Shown: positions 1 to 6,323, counted from the first letter of the stretch. The stretch is DNA of 6,323 bases from Hyphomicrobiales bacterium (GCA_025356765.1 JANXRO010000091.1:1-6323); one strand, 5' to 3'. The notes: generated from the sequence alone by a model not told the origin. Made by a program: numbers and translations.

Positions 1-1160
1 GTGCTGAGGTTTTGGAGATTGAGGCGGATTTGCACACGCTCTCAACCGTCATTCCCGCGCAGGCGGGAATCCAACTTTCAACACGTGAGGTTGCGGCCAA
101 ATTGGATTTGTGCCTGCGCAGGAATGACAGCGTGGGTGGAGGGTTTGAAAAGCAGGTATTAAGCGTTCTCTCCGCGCGTTTTGATCTTCTCAAACTCACG
201 CCCGTGTCGGCCATTGAAAAACTAAAAACTGCACGCGATTGGTTCGCGGATGAAGATTTGGCCACGCGGGTTATTCAAACACGGATTTATTTGGCGCAGG
301 CTTATGTAATGCAAGGCGCGACTGATTTGGCGGCGTTGGAACTTGACCAAGCCCGCAGTTATTGCGCTTCACGGGCCATGATTTTGCAACAGGAAAAAGT
401 TGAACGGGCTTTTGCTGAATTGGATTTGGCTTTGAATCCGGTGATTGAGAACAACCGCAATTCTGCTGAAGGTGCATGGAAAGATGGCCAGGCCTATGTG
501 TTGATCAAGCGCCTTGGCGAGGGTGGCCAAGCCAATGTTTATCTTGGCTATGATAATGCGCGGGGCCGCAAAGTGGCCTATAAAAAAATGAAGGGCGCTG
601 ATCTTGAGGCCCTGTCGCGTGAGGTGCGCATGGCCAATGCGGCGCAAGTTTCGGGCGTTGCCAAAATTCTGGCCTGTGGCACTGCCGCCGATGGCTCGCT
701 TTATATGGCGCAAGAATTTGTTGAAGGACAAAGTTTGCGAAAGTTGATTGATGCAAAGCAGGCACAATTGTCTCATGCCCAGCAATTGCAAACCATTTTA
801 GCCGCACTTCACCACGCCCAGATTGTTCATGGTGATGTGAAGCCTGAAAATGTGATTGTGAATGATCAAGGTCAAGTCACTCTGGTTGACTTTGGTTTGG
901 CACAAAGCGGCAAAGCAAAAACGCAGGGTGCCACGCCGCGTTATACGCCACCCGCTTGGCCAGCCTATTTTGCAAAAACAACTTGGTGTGATGATTATGC
1001 GTTAGGCTTGGTGATGATTGAATGTTGCGGCGGTGTTTTGCCAGAACGCCACAACAGCATTTTTGATTTGGTTCGGGTTTCGCCCGCACTTAAAGCCGCG
1101 CTGTTGCCTTTTAAGGTTGATATTCGAAAAACAATTTTAAAGCTATTGCGCCCGCTTTGA
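1..1160 (+). CDS. Ser/Thr protein kinase-like protein, 5'-truncated by the window edge
   Basis: This is a probable cytoplasmic protein kinase of the Hanks (eukaryote-like) type. The frame is open to the left edge (codons from base 3), so the true start probably lies outside; the first in-window start is a TTG at 12, used here as residue 1. Residues 40-155 are helical and TPR-like. The kinase domain begins near residue 160, with a glycine loop GEGGQANVY (169-177), the VAYK lysine K191, a candidate helix-C glutamate E204, the catalytic loop HGDVKPEN (273-280; D275, N280) and DFG at 293-295. All catalytic residues appear present. The arginine of HRD is glycine (a non-RD kinase), there is no clear APE motif, and the C-lobe is short, with only about 87 residues after DFG. 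No membrane segment is visible. A palindromic repeat is read in frame as residues 13-39. The gene converges on the FHA-protease gene, a plausible phospho-dependent partner. Kinase fold is confident; substrate is unknown. Confidence 0.9.
   Translation, partial: AEVLEIEADLHTLSTVIPAQAGIQLSTREVAAKLDLCLRRNDSVGGGFEKQVLSVLSARFDLLKLTPVSAIEKLKTARDWFADEDLATRVIQTRIYLAQAYVMQGATDLAALELDQARSYCASRAMILQQEKVERAFAELDLALNPVIENNRNSAEGAWKDGQAYVLIKRLGEGGQANVYLGYDNARGRKVAYKKMKGADLEALSREVRMANAAQVSGVAKILACGTAADGSLYMAQEFVEGQSLRKLIDAKQAQLSHAQQLQTILAALHHAQIVHGDVKPENVIVNDQGQVTLVDFGLAQSGKAKTQGATPRYTPPAWPAYFAKTTWCDDYALGLVMIECCGGVLPERHNSIFDLVRVSPALKAALLPFKVDIRKTILKLLRPL
48..128. repeat. Palindromic dispersed repeat (REP/MITE-like) inside the kinase reading frame
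   Basis: Two imperfect inverted arms of 26 bases lie at 48-73 and 103-128, differing at 4 positions. The outer ends are GTCATTCC and GGAATGAC, and the shared core is GCGCAGGC/GCCTGCGC. The pairing extends a few bases inward (AATCCAACTTT against AAATTGGATT). The left arm itself contains a smaller palindrome (ATTCCCGC...GCGGGAAT). The left arm translates as VIPAQAGIQ and the right as LDLCLRRND, the typical peptide signature of a palindromic repeat scattered through many proteobacterial genomes. The element is exactly 27 codons with no stop. No target-site duplication could be recognised. Being the only copy in the window, its copy number in the genome is not visible. Confidence 0.85.
1143..1160. 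other. Tail-to-tail overlap of two convergent genes
   Basis: The kinase gene ends with TGA at 1158-1160 on the plus strand, and the FHA-protease gene ends with TAG (plus-strand CTA, 1143-1145) on the minus strand. Their last 18 bases are shared, and no terminator hairpin lies between them, so each transcript probably runs into the other gene. Confidence 0.85.
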
Positions 1161-2861
1161 ATGGTCTTGCAGCTTGATCACTTGCAGCCAATAATTTTGG
1201 TTCGGTTTACCACTGATGGCGAACGTAATTTCAGCATTATCATCTATTTTAAAAACCGCCATGGGTGCTGCATCCACATAGATGGGCGATTGTAAAACCA
1301 CATCGCCGGTTTTTAATCGCATGTTTAGCTTTTCATTTTTTTCAGGCAAAACAAACGCCATGTAAGTGCCGGGGCTTTTGGCGCTCCACTTTAAAATTGT
1401 CTCGCCATCAGTGCTGCGGGTTTGACCGACAGACAATTTGGCTTGGGCTTCAAAACTGGGTGGCGTGTCAAACCGATCAAATGATCCTGAATCCTTATAG
1501 GTTTGCAACAAGGCCCAAAGCTCGTTGCGCCTTGCTAAAAATAGCGCATCATTTTGCCATTCACGCGTTGCAGATTTTAATTTTGCATCTGTCCAACCGT
1601 TTTCAATATCGCCAATCAAGCTGGCACTTTGGGCATAGAATGTACCCGAGCCCGAAACAACTTGCGCTTCACCCAGAAAACGCCGCTCGCCACCGGAATG
1701 AACCGCAATCACTTCACCTTGTTCGTTGACAATGGGGCTGCCGCTGGTGCCGCCCTCGGCTGGTGCTGTGTGATAAATCAATTGGCCGCCTTGGGCTTGC
1801 GATGTTCCCATAAAATCGGTGGCGCCGCTGACATAGCCAATGCGCAATTGCTGCACGCTTTTGTTCACGGCGAAATTGGCGGGATAGCCCACATAGGCCA
1901 TGGCATCGCCAACGCGCATGGCGTTCAATTTATCAGGTGGCGCAATGAGCAAGGGTGGGGCCAAAGTGGCTGATGGATCTACAAACAATTCAGCCACATC
2001 ATAGCTGCCCTGCGGGTTGATTTCATGGCCGGTAATTTTTGTGGTTTCGGCCACTACATCTTTGAATGCCTGATATGCGGGATGGATTTTTACATCCACA
2101 ATGGTGATGGGTGTTTGGGTTTGATCTGAAGACAGCAAAACCAATTTTTGATTGTTGGCGCGTTGTGAAAGCAACGCCGCCACATGGGCGTTACTGATGA
2201 CGCTGTGGGGCCCATTTACAAATGCTGTACCCATCACTTGCGGGGCTGAACCATCATTGGCCATGAGCGCGACTTGATAGACCGATGGCTTGATGCGCGC
2301 ATAAATTTGCGCCCAATCTGCCATAGTCGGTGTTGTGGCCATTTTTTGGTGCAGGGCTGCCGTTTCGTTCAGAAAGCTTTGTTCAATTTGGTTTTGACGG
2401 TGCGCTTGCCACCCCATTGCGCTCGCACCCACGATGGCCGCCAAGGCCAAAACAGCCACAGATTTTTTTAGTATTCCCAGCGTGCCTTGAACGGTGCCGC
2501 CATCACTTTTGAAATGCGGGTTGGTGATCAGGCCTTTTGCATCTTCGCTAAAACTCAACCTAATTGAGGGGCCTGCGGCATCAACCAAATGCAGTTCCGT
2601 TTCATCAGTAATGGCCACATCCCCCACCACGCGCACGCCGTTTATAAACACCGGGTGTTGGCGGTCTGTTAGCAAATTATATCCGCCCGCCACGCGGCGC
2701 AATTCAAAATGGTTGCGGCCCAACCTGTCGTCGCTGGCTGAAAAGCGCACTTCACAATCCATCGCCCGGCCAAAGCGGATAAGGCTTACAGCTTCATCAA
2801 ACACTTTGGCGGTGTCGCCTGCAATTGCAGCAAGCGACGGATCGATTGTGATGGTGAGCAT
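1143..2861 (-). CDS. FHA domain - transmembrane - trypsin-like serine protease
   Basis: The 572-residue protein appears to be an inner-membrane signalling protease. Residues 25-103 form an FHA domain, a fold that reads phosphothreonine, with GR at 31-32, RNH at 49-51 and NG at 74-75. The serine of the usual SxxH motif is Gly48, so phosphopeptide affinity may be altered. A single hydrophobic segment spans about 134-151, preceded by KK, which predicts FHA inside and the rest in the periplasm. Residues 187-420 resemble an HtrA/trypsin-2 type protease with a likely triad of His226 (SNAHV), Asp288 (YDVAEL) and Ser373 (GGTSGSPIV). There is no PDZ domain. Residues 440-565 are an unrecognised, probably beta-rich C-terminal domain. 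The ATG lies 2 bases after the trypsin stop and has no clear ribosome binding site, so it is probably translationally coupled to that gene. The convergent neighbour is a kinase, which fits an FHA reader. Substrate is unknown. Confidence 0.9.
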   Translation of the reverse strand: MLTITIDPSLAAIAGDTAKVFDEAVSLIRFGRAMDCEVRFSASDDRLGRNHFELRRVAGGYNLLTDRQHPVFINGVRVVGDVAITDETELHLVDAAGPSIRLSFSEDAKGLITNPHFKSDGGTVQGTLGILKKSVAVLALAAIVGASAMGWQAHRQNQIEQSFLNETAALHQKMATTPTMADWAQIYARIKPSVYQVALMANDGSAPQVMGTAFVNGPHSVISNAHVAALLSQRANNQKLVLLSSDQTQTPITIVDVKIHPAYQAFKDVVAETTKITGHEINPQGSYDVAELFVDPSATLAPPLLIAPPDKLNAMRVGDAMAYVGYPANFAVNKSVQQLRIGYVSGATDFMGTSQAQGGQLIYHTAPAEGGTSGSPIVNEQGEVIAVHSGGERRFLGEAQVVSGSGTFYAQSASLIGDIENGWTDAKLKSATREWQNDALFLARRNELWALLQTYKDSGSFDRFDTPPSFEAQAKLSVGQTRSTDGETILKWSAKSPGTYMAFVLPEKNEKLNMRLKTGDVVLQSPIYVDAAPMAVFKIDDNAEITFAISGKPNQNYWLQVIKLQDHSKRAQ

Positions 2862-2863
2862 GA

Positions 2864-3715
2864 TTATTGGTTTTCAGAAACTGTTTTCTTGATCCAGTCA
2901 TTGTAAAAATCAACGCGGGTATAAGCGCCAAACAACGATGGTTGGGCACAACCCACGCCCCAAGACACAATGCCAACTTGGGCATAGCCTGATGGGCTGC
3001 TGGTTGTGGCCACCACAAGCGGGCCACCGGAATCGCCTTGGCATGAATCTTTACCACCCACTTTCAAGCCGGCGCAAAGTTGGCCATCTGGCACATAATG
3101 GCCTGTGCCTTTCACATAATTGGCGCGACACTTTTCAAGATTTTGAATGGGCACTTCAACTTCTTGCAAATCATTGGGTGCTAAAAATTCCTGCGAAATT
3201 TCAGTATCCGGAAAAGCTTTCTCGAATGCTTCACGATCAACCGTATAGCCCCAACCGGTAACGGTGGCTTTTTTGCCGGGCAACGTTTCATAAAATTGCG
3301 GCGTGCCTAAAGTTGCACGCGCAACGCCTTGGCCATATTCAACAGGTTCTGATAATTTTACCAAGGCAATATCATTTTCATGGGTGTCGCCATTATAGGC
3401 TTGATGAACGATCACTTTTTCAATGTTCACCCATTTCAGTTGGTCTACTTTGCTGCTGCCATAGCCAACTTTGCCTTCAAGGGAGCCTGTAAAACAATGC
3501 GCCGCAGTTAATACCCAATTGGTGCTGATCAGGCTTCCTCCACATAAAAACTCGCCTTCAATGCGCACCTGCCATGGCCATTTGTTGGCATCAGCAATTT
3601 TGCCGCCCACAATCATATCGCTGTTGATGGCCTGGGTTGGCTTTTTTTGATCTGCCGCACATGCAGCACTGGTGCAAAGGGCAAGTGCCAAGCCCGCAAG
3701 AATAAGTTTTTTCAT
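2864..3715 (-). CDS. Secreted trypsin-like serine protease (family S1A)
   Basis: This 283-residue preproenzyme cleaves, by homology, after Lys or Arg. A signal peptide covers residues 1 to about 21 (MKK, hydrophobic core, ACAA). A short propeptide runs to Met34, and the mature enzyme would begin at IVGG (35-38). The triad is complete: His73 in TAAHC, Asp115 in NDIAL and Ser229 in GDSGGP. Asp223, six residues before the serine, is the S1-pocket aspartate that gives tryptic specificity, and SWG (251-253) follows. Cysteines 58/74, 196/214 and 225/256 match the three core disulfides of chymotrypsin-fold enzymes, which implies an oxidising compartment (periplasm or outside). The residue before IVGG is Met, not Lys/Arg, so self-activation at the usual bond is unlikely. 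The gene lies between the META gene (55 bases upstream) and the FHA-protease gene (2 bases downstream), in one probable operon. Confidence 0.95.
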   Translation of the reverse strand: MKKLILAGLALALCTSAACAADQKKPTQAINSDMIVGGKIADANKWPWQVRIEGEFLCGGSLISTNWVLTAAHCFTGSLEGKVGYGSSKVDQLKWVNIEKVIVHQAYNGDTHENDIALVKLSEPVEYGQGVARATLGTPQFYETLPGKKATVTGWGYTVDREAFEKAFPDTEISQEFLAPNDLQEVEVPIQNLEKCRANYVKGTGHYVPDGQLCAGLKVGGKDSCQGDSGGPLVVATTSSPSGYAQVGIVSWGVGCAQPSLFGAYTRVDFYNDWIKKTVSENQ

Positions 3716-3723
3716 TGCCGTCG

Positions 3724-3729
3724 TTTCCT
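3724..3729 (-). promoter_or_regulatory. Ribosome binding site of the trypsin gene
   Basis: On the minus strand AGGAAA precedes the ATG at 3715, with 10 bases between AGGA and the start codon. It supports this start, which also gives a complete signal peptide. The rest of the 55-base gap (3716-3770) is A/T-rich and shows no hairpin. Confidence 0.65.
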
Positions 3730-3770
3730 GTTTTATTTTTCAATTTTTATAGGTGCTAACGTCTTGGCCT

Positions 3771-4112
3771 TCAACCAACATCTTTGCGGTTTAGCATTAA
3801 GATAATATCGCCCGAAGTATTTTTTAAAACCAACTGGCTGCCCGAAACTTCGAATGATGCAGTCTGTTCCAAGTTATGTAGAAACTTCGCTTCTTCAATC
3901 ATAATGTCTGGCTTGCAGGCCATGCGCGTGGTGGCTAAGCGGCCCATTTCCACCGTGGCGCCATGTTGGCCAAAGCTTCCGTTGAAGTGGTTGCAACCTG
4001 CATTGCCTGAAATTTTTGACGCATTAAATTCCACAAATTGTTTAGGCTTGTCAGGCATGGCCCAACTTGTGCCCGCCAAAGAAAGCATCATTACCATTGT
4101 TGTGACCACCAT
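3771..4112 (-). CDS. Small secreted META (HslJ-like) domain protein
   Basis: The 113-residue protein has a short signal peptide (residues 1-18, ending TSWA before MPDK) followed by one META domain, the fold of the E. coli heat-inducible protein HslJ. Diagnostic motifs are GCNHFNGSF (39-47), MGRLATTRMAC (56-66) and the C-terminal strands with SGSQLVLKN (90-98). Cys40 and Cys66 occupy the conserved cysteine pair and could form a disulfide after export. There is no lipobox, so it should be soluble in the periplasm. The usual HslJ N-terminal strand (W-x-L-xxI) is shortened to QFVEFNASKISG. A ribosome binding site supports the start. An upstream ATG 8 bases away is out of frame. The gene sits 80 bases after the TIR gene and 55 before the trypsin gene. 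META proteins have no firm biochemical function; here, close to two exported proteases, a protective or regulatory role is possible but is inference only. Confidence 0.85.
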   Translation of the reverse strand: MVVTTMVMMLSLAGTSWAMPDKPKQFVEFNASKISGNAGCNHFNGSFGQHGATVEMGRLATTRMACKPDIMIEEAKFLHNLEQTASFEVSGSQLVLKNTSGDIILMLNRKDVG

Positions 4113-4192
4113 TTTTCCATCCCTTTATACGCAACATCATGACTAGGAATGAACTTCGACCTTTCTTTGCTGTAATCTGGGCGGATGTGTGA
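4113..4192. other. Intergenic gap between the TIR-TPR and META genes
   Basis: These 80 bases hold the META ribosome binding site but no gene, no stable hairpin with a T-run and no clear promoter boxes. An internal promoter cannot be excluded, so co-transcription of META with the TIR gene is likely but not shown. Confidence 0.5.
4121..4125 (-). promoter_or_regulatory. Ribosome binding site of the META gene
   Basis: AAGGG on the minus strand lies 8 bases before the ATG at 4112 and supports that start over neighbouring in-frame ATG codons further inside. Confidence 0.55.
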
Positions 4193-6157
4193 TTATTGCG
4201 TTGCCAGTTTGGCTTTCAAGGTTTCGATCGCTAGTGCCGTATTGGCTTCATCAGGGTTTAGCGGATGGGCTTTGGCAAGGGCTGCCATAATGCCTGAAGC
4301 TTCTTCCAGATTTTTGCGGACGTCTTGGTTCATGGTGGCCGCCATATAAAGGCTCTTGGCCAAATCATGTTGTTTGGCGGCATTCAATGGGTCTTCTTTC
4401 GCCATGGCGCGAGAAGCTTCCAGATCTGCAGTAAAATAGGGGGCGGCCAAATCATCCTTGTTGCGATCATGATAAAATGTTCCCAGCTGATTGTTGGCCA
4501 CGGACAAATGTTCTTGCACATCATCACGCAGGGGATTGTCTTTGGCCAAGGTGGAAATTTTTTTCCAAGCTTTTTTCAACAAGGCCTCGCCCTCATCATC
4601 TTGTTTCAACATCAACAAGGCTTGGGCCAGATTCATGGTGCTCAAGGCCAAGCCATCTTGTGTGTCGATGCTGTTTTGTTGGGCACTGGCGCGGGCTTGG
4701 CTAATGGCCACATCCTTGCGCAAAAATTCAACCGCTTCTTTCACGTTGTCGGAGCTTGCACCATCCCGGCGCAACAGGTTTCCCAATTGCTCATACCCTG
4801 CGGCAAGGTCGTTTTGGGCAGCGCGATTGATTTGCACGTTGATATTTATTTTTGCAGCGGCCTTTTCCAAATACTCGACTTGCTTTCGCAATGCTGCCTC
4901 TGCCTCGGCCATTTTGCCATTTTTCTCATAGTGTTGGCCCAACATTCCATTGGCAATTGCAAAATTGGTGATGGCGGTTTTGTCATCAGGGTTGGCCGAT
5001 AAATTTTTTTCATCAATTGCCAAGGCGTCTTTAAAATTCTTTTCGGCATCATCAGCGCGGCCCAGTTTATTTTTTATGGTGCCAAGCTTGCGCAAAATCA
5101 GCGCATAGTTGGATTGGGCCGCGGTATCGGAGGGGTTTTTGGCTGCAACCTCGCTGGCAATTTGTTCGGCGCGCGCAGCATAGTTTGAGGCCTTTTCAGT
5201 TTGGCCCTGGTTCAGCAAAACGGTGATCAATTCATTCAGCGCGTTGATGGCCCCAGTTTTCACGTCCGAGCTGGCAGCGCCCGCAGAGATCAACTGGTCT
5301 TGAATATTCCATGCACTTTCTAAAACGCCGCTGGTAATTTCAGGCGAAATGCCGGGCTTGTCTTTCAATTGTCCGGCCAAATCATCCACCAAAGAGTTGG
5401 CCGCCGTGGTTGCAGCGTCATAAGCGGTTTGGGTTCTGCGCCGATTGATTTCACCCCAGGCAAAAAGCGAAAGTGCCAACACCAAGGCCACCAAAGATCC
5501 GCCAAGCGCCATCCTCTGCCTGCTATTTGCGCCCTTGCGGCTGGCAGCAATGAATTGTAGTTGCGATGAACTGGGTGGCGTGGTGTTTTGAGGTTGGTGT
5601 GCCACCCAAGCTTCAGCCTCGCTCAACGTTTGGCCAAACAGAAGGCGGCTTTTTGATCGCTTTTTATTTTCCCATTCGTCGGCCAGTTCAGCAATTTTTG
5701 TGTGTTGGCGTTGCCATACCAAATCGCTGTTCAAAGCGGTTTGTAATTTGGTGAAGGCTTCATCAAAACTCTCTGATGAGAAAAAAATGAAATTTAATTT
5801 GCTCACTGCTTCGGGCAAATCACCTGTGTCCACAGGGTCCACCACCACGGGCACCAAGCGCTTGGCCAAGCGTTGGCTTTCGTCGACTTCCCAATGGCAA
5901 ATTTTTGAAGCGGCTGAATTAGGGCTGACGCAGAACACAAATGCGTCTGATTGCAAAATCAATTTGCTCAAGCGGTCTTGCCAGGCTTCGCCGGGCGCAA
6001 TGTCGGTCTGATCGAGCATGGGTTGAAAGTTTGCCGTTGCCAGTTGGTCATGCAACAGCCGGGCAAATTCAATGTCTTTGCGCGAATAGGAAATGAACAC
6101 ACGGGTTTTACGATCTGCAATTTTCAGTTTTGATTGTAACGCCATCTTTGCCCGCAT
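4193..6157 (-). CDS. TIR domain - transmembrane - TPR protein
   Basis: The 654-residue protein starts with a bacterial TIR domain (about 18-140): RVFISYSRKD (19-28), a BB-loop-like DQTDIAPGEAW (49-59), SPNSAASKICHWE (78-90) and LNFIFF (121-126). Glu90 is at the position of the catalytic glutamate of NAD+-cleaving TIRs; the Trp often two residues before the Cys/Glu helix is Ile86. Residues 140-215 carry a linker with LSEAEAW (178-184) and LQFIAASRK (200-208), which I recall from other bacterial TIR proteins placed before a membrane segment. One hydrophobic helix spans 217-235. Charges are only slightly higher on the N-side (R207, K208, R213, R215) than after it (RRR 239-241), so TIR-in/TPR-out is favoured but not certain. 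Residues 250-654 hold about seven TPR-like units of 45-50 residues, several separated by NP or DP turns. M5 (6145) is an alternative start; neither has a strong ribosome site. It is the first gene of the probable operon. Ligand is unknown. Confidence 0.9.
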   Translation of the reverse strand: MRAKMALQSKLKIADRKTRVFISYSRKDIEFARLLHDQLATANFQPMLDQTDIAPGEAWQDRLSKLILQSDAFVFCVSPNSAASKICHWEVDESQRLAKRLVPVVVDPVDTGDLPEAVSKLNFIFFSSESFDEAFTKLQTALNSDLVWQRQHTKIAELADEWENKKRSKSRLLFGQTLSEAEAWVAHQPQNTTPPSSSQLQFIAASRKGANSRQRMALGGSLVALVLALSLFAWGEINRRRTQTAYDAATTAANSLVDDLAGQLKDKPGISPEITSGVLESAWNIQDQLISAGAASSDVKTGAINALNELITVLLNQGQTEKASNYAARAEQIASEVAAKNPSDTAAQSNYALILRKLGTIKNKLGRADDAEKNFKDALAIDEKNLSANPDDKTAITNFAIANGMLGQHYEKNGKMAEAEAALRKQVEYLEKAAAKININVQINRAAQNDLAAGYEQLGNLLRRDGASSDNVKEAVEFLRKDVAISQARASAQQNSIDTQDGLALSTMNLAQALLMLKQDDEGEALLKKAWKKISTLAKDNPLRDDVQEHLSVANNQLGTFYHDRNKDDLAAPYFTADLEASRAMAKEDPLNAAKQHDLAKSLYMAATMNQDVRKNLEEASGIMAALAKAHPLNPDEANTALAIETLKAKLATQ

Positions 6158-6191
6158 TGCTTATTTATCAGCTTCATTTTGCCCTATTCTA

Positions 6192-6208
6192 TGGCAAAAG
6201 AAATGCCA
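6192..6208. repeat. Short inverted repeat TGGCA-N7-TGCCA
   Basis: The two 5-base arms are perfect and sit between the divergent start codons, the place expected for an operator. It is short enough to occur by chance, and no regulator gene is in view. Confidence 0.25.
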
Positions 6209-6211
6209 ATT

Positions 6212-6216
6212 GGAGA
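6212..6216 (+). promoter_or_regulatory. Ribosome binding site deciding the start of the right-edge gene
   Basis: GGAGA lies 10 bases before the ATG at 6227. The two upstream in-frame ATGs (6191, 6203) lack such a site, which favours 6227. Confidence 0.5.
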
Positions 6217-6226
6217 CAAATCTGCG

Positions 6227-6323
6227 ATGCGCGTCAAACTTGCTGAAATCACTGAACAGTTGCCGTTGCGTTGGGCCTTGCCTTTTGTGGCCGTGGTTTA
6301 TGGCATCGGGTTTTATGGTTTCA
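6227..6323 (+). CDS. N-terminus of an unidentified membrane protein, cut by the window edge
   Basis: Only 32 codons are present. They begin MRVKLAEITEQLPLRW, an amphipathic, basic start, followed by a hydrophobic stretch (WALPFVAVVYGIGFYGF) that looks like a first membrane helix. The frame also opens from ATGs at 6191 and 6203, but the ribosome site at 6212-6216 supports 6227. A transporter of the MFS type is one possibility; too little is visible to name a family. It is divergent from the TIR operon, so it need not belong to the same system. Confidence 0.5.
   Translation, partial: MRVKLAEITEQLPLRWALPFVAVVYGIGFYGF

Larger units (their letters stand above)
6158..6226. promoter_or_regulatory. 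Divergent intergenic region, probable two-way promoter
   Basis: The 69 bases separate the start of the minus-strand operon from a plus-strand gene, so promoters for both must lie here or inside the coding ends. TATTCT at 6185-6190 could be a plus-strand -10 box, and TTGGCA (minus strand, 6206-6211... reading back) resembles a -35 box, but neither has a good partner at normal spacing. A perfect 5-bp inverted repeat, TGGCA-7-TGCCA (6192-6208), lies in the middle and could be a regulator site. Confidence 0.35.

Noticed and set aside
48..128. Possible CRISPR repeats or a transcription terminator
   Set aside because: There are only two arms in inverted order, with no regular spacers, and no T-run after the hairpin; the palindromic dispersed repeat explains it.
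369..791. Open minus-strand frame of 140 codons
   Set aside because: It is antisense to the kinase domain, whose motifs are clear; no family features or ribosome site.
2494..2892. Open plus-strand frame of 132 codons spanning the trypsin/FHA-protease junction
   Set aside because: It is antisense to the FHA domain and the gene junction, with no recognisable domain.
4113..4192. Terminator or second operon promoter
   Set aside because: No stem with a T-run and no paired -35/-10 boxes could be found by eye.
4325..5002. Long open plus-strand frame (225 codons) rich in hydrophobic residues
   Set aside because: It lies wholly antisense to the TPR region of the TIR protein, resembles no family, and its composition is what antisense reading of helical repeats gives.
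6191..6226. Earlier start for the right-edge gene at 6191
   Set aside because: The frame is open, but there is no ribosome site before 6191, whereas GGAGA sits correctly for 6227.

Overview
The window is compact bacterial DNA of intermediate base composition. It carries eukaryote-like signalling and protease genes and one dispersed palindromic repeat. Signal peptides, a thin periplasm-style layout and a repeat of the type reading VIPAQAGIQ suggest a Gram-negative proteobacterium, possibly an alphaproteobacterium. No marker gene fixes the lineage, so this is inference.

Layout. A Ser/Thr kinase-like gene open at the left edge runs rightward to 1160; an 81-base palindromic repeat sits in frame near its visible N-terminus. 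Four genes follow on the minus strand. In transcription order from the right these are a TIR-TM-TPR protein (6157 to 4193), a small secreted META/HslJ-like protein (4112 to 3771), a secreted trypsin (3715 to 2864) and an FHA-TM-serine protease (2861 to 1143). The last two are separated by 2 bases. The FHA-protease gene and the kinase gene meet tail to tail and overlap by 18 bases. A short divergent region at the right edge precedes the start of an unidentified membrane protein that leaves the window.

How the genes may work together. The parts fall on both sides of the inner membrane. The kinase, the FHA domain and the TIR domain are predicted to be cytoplasmic. The FHA-linked protease domain, the free trypsin, the META protein and probably the TPR array are predicted to be periplasmic. 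Kinase plus FHA suggests phosphorylation-dependent recruitment, and TIR with its catalytic glutamate suggests NAD+ cleavage or a nucleotide signal. A reasonable hypothesis is a trans-envelope signalling or conflict (defence-like) module that links periplasmic proteolysis or TPR-based sensing to a cytoplasmic TIR effector. The domain calls are strong; the joint function is inference. No RNA genes, CRISPR array, insertion sequence or convincing terminator was found.
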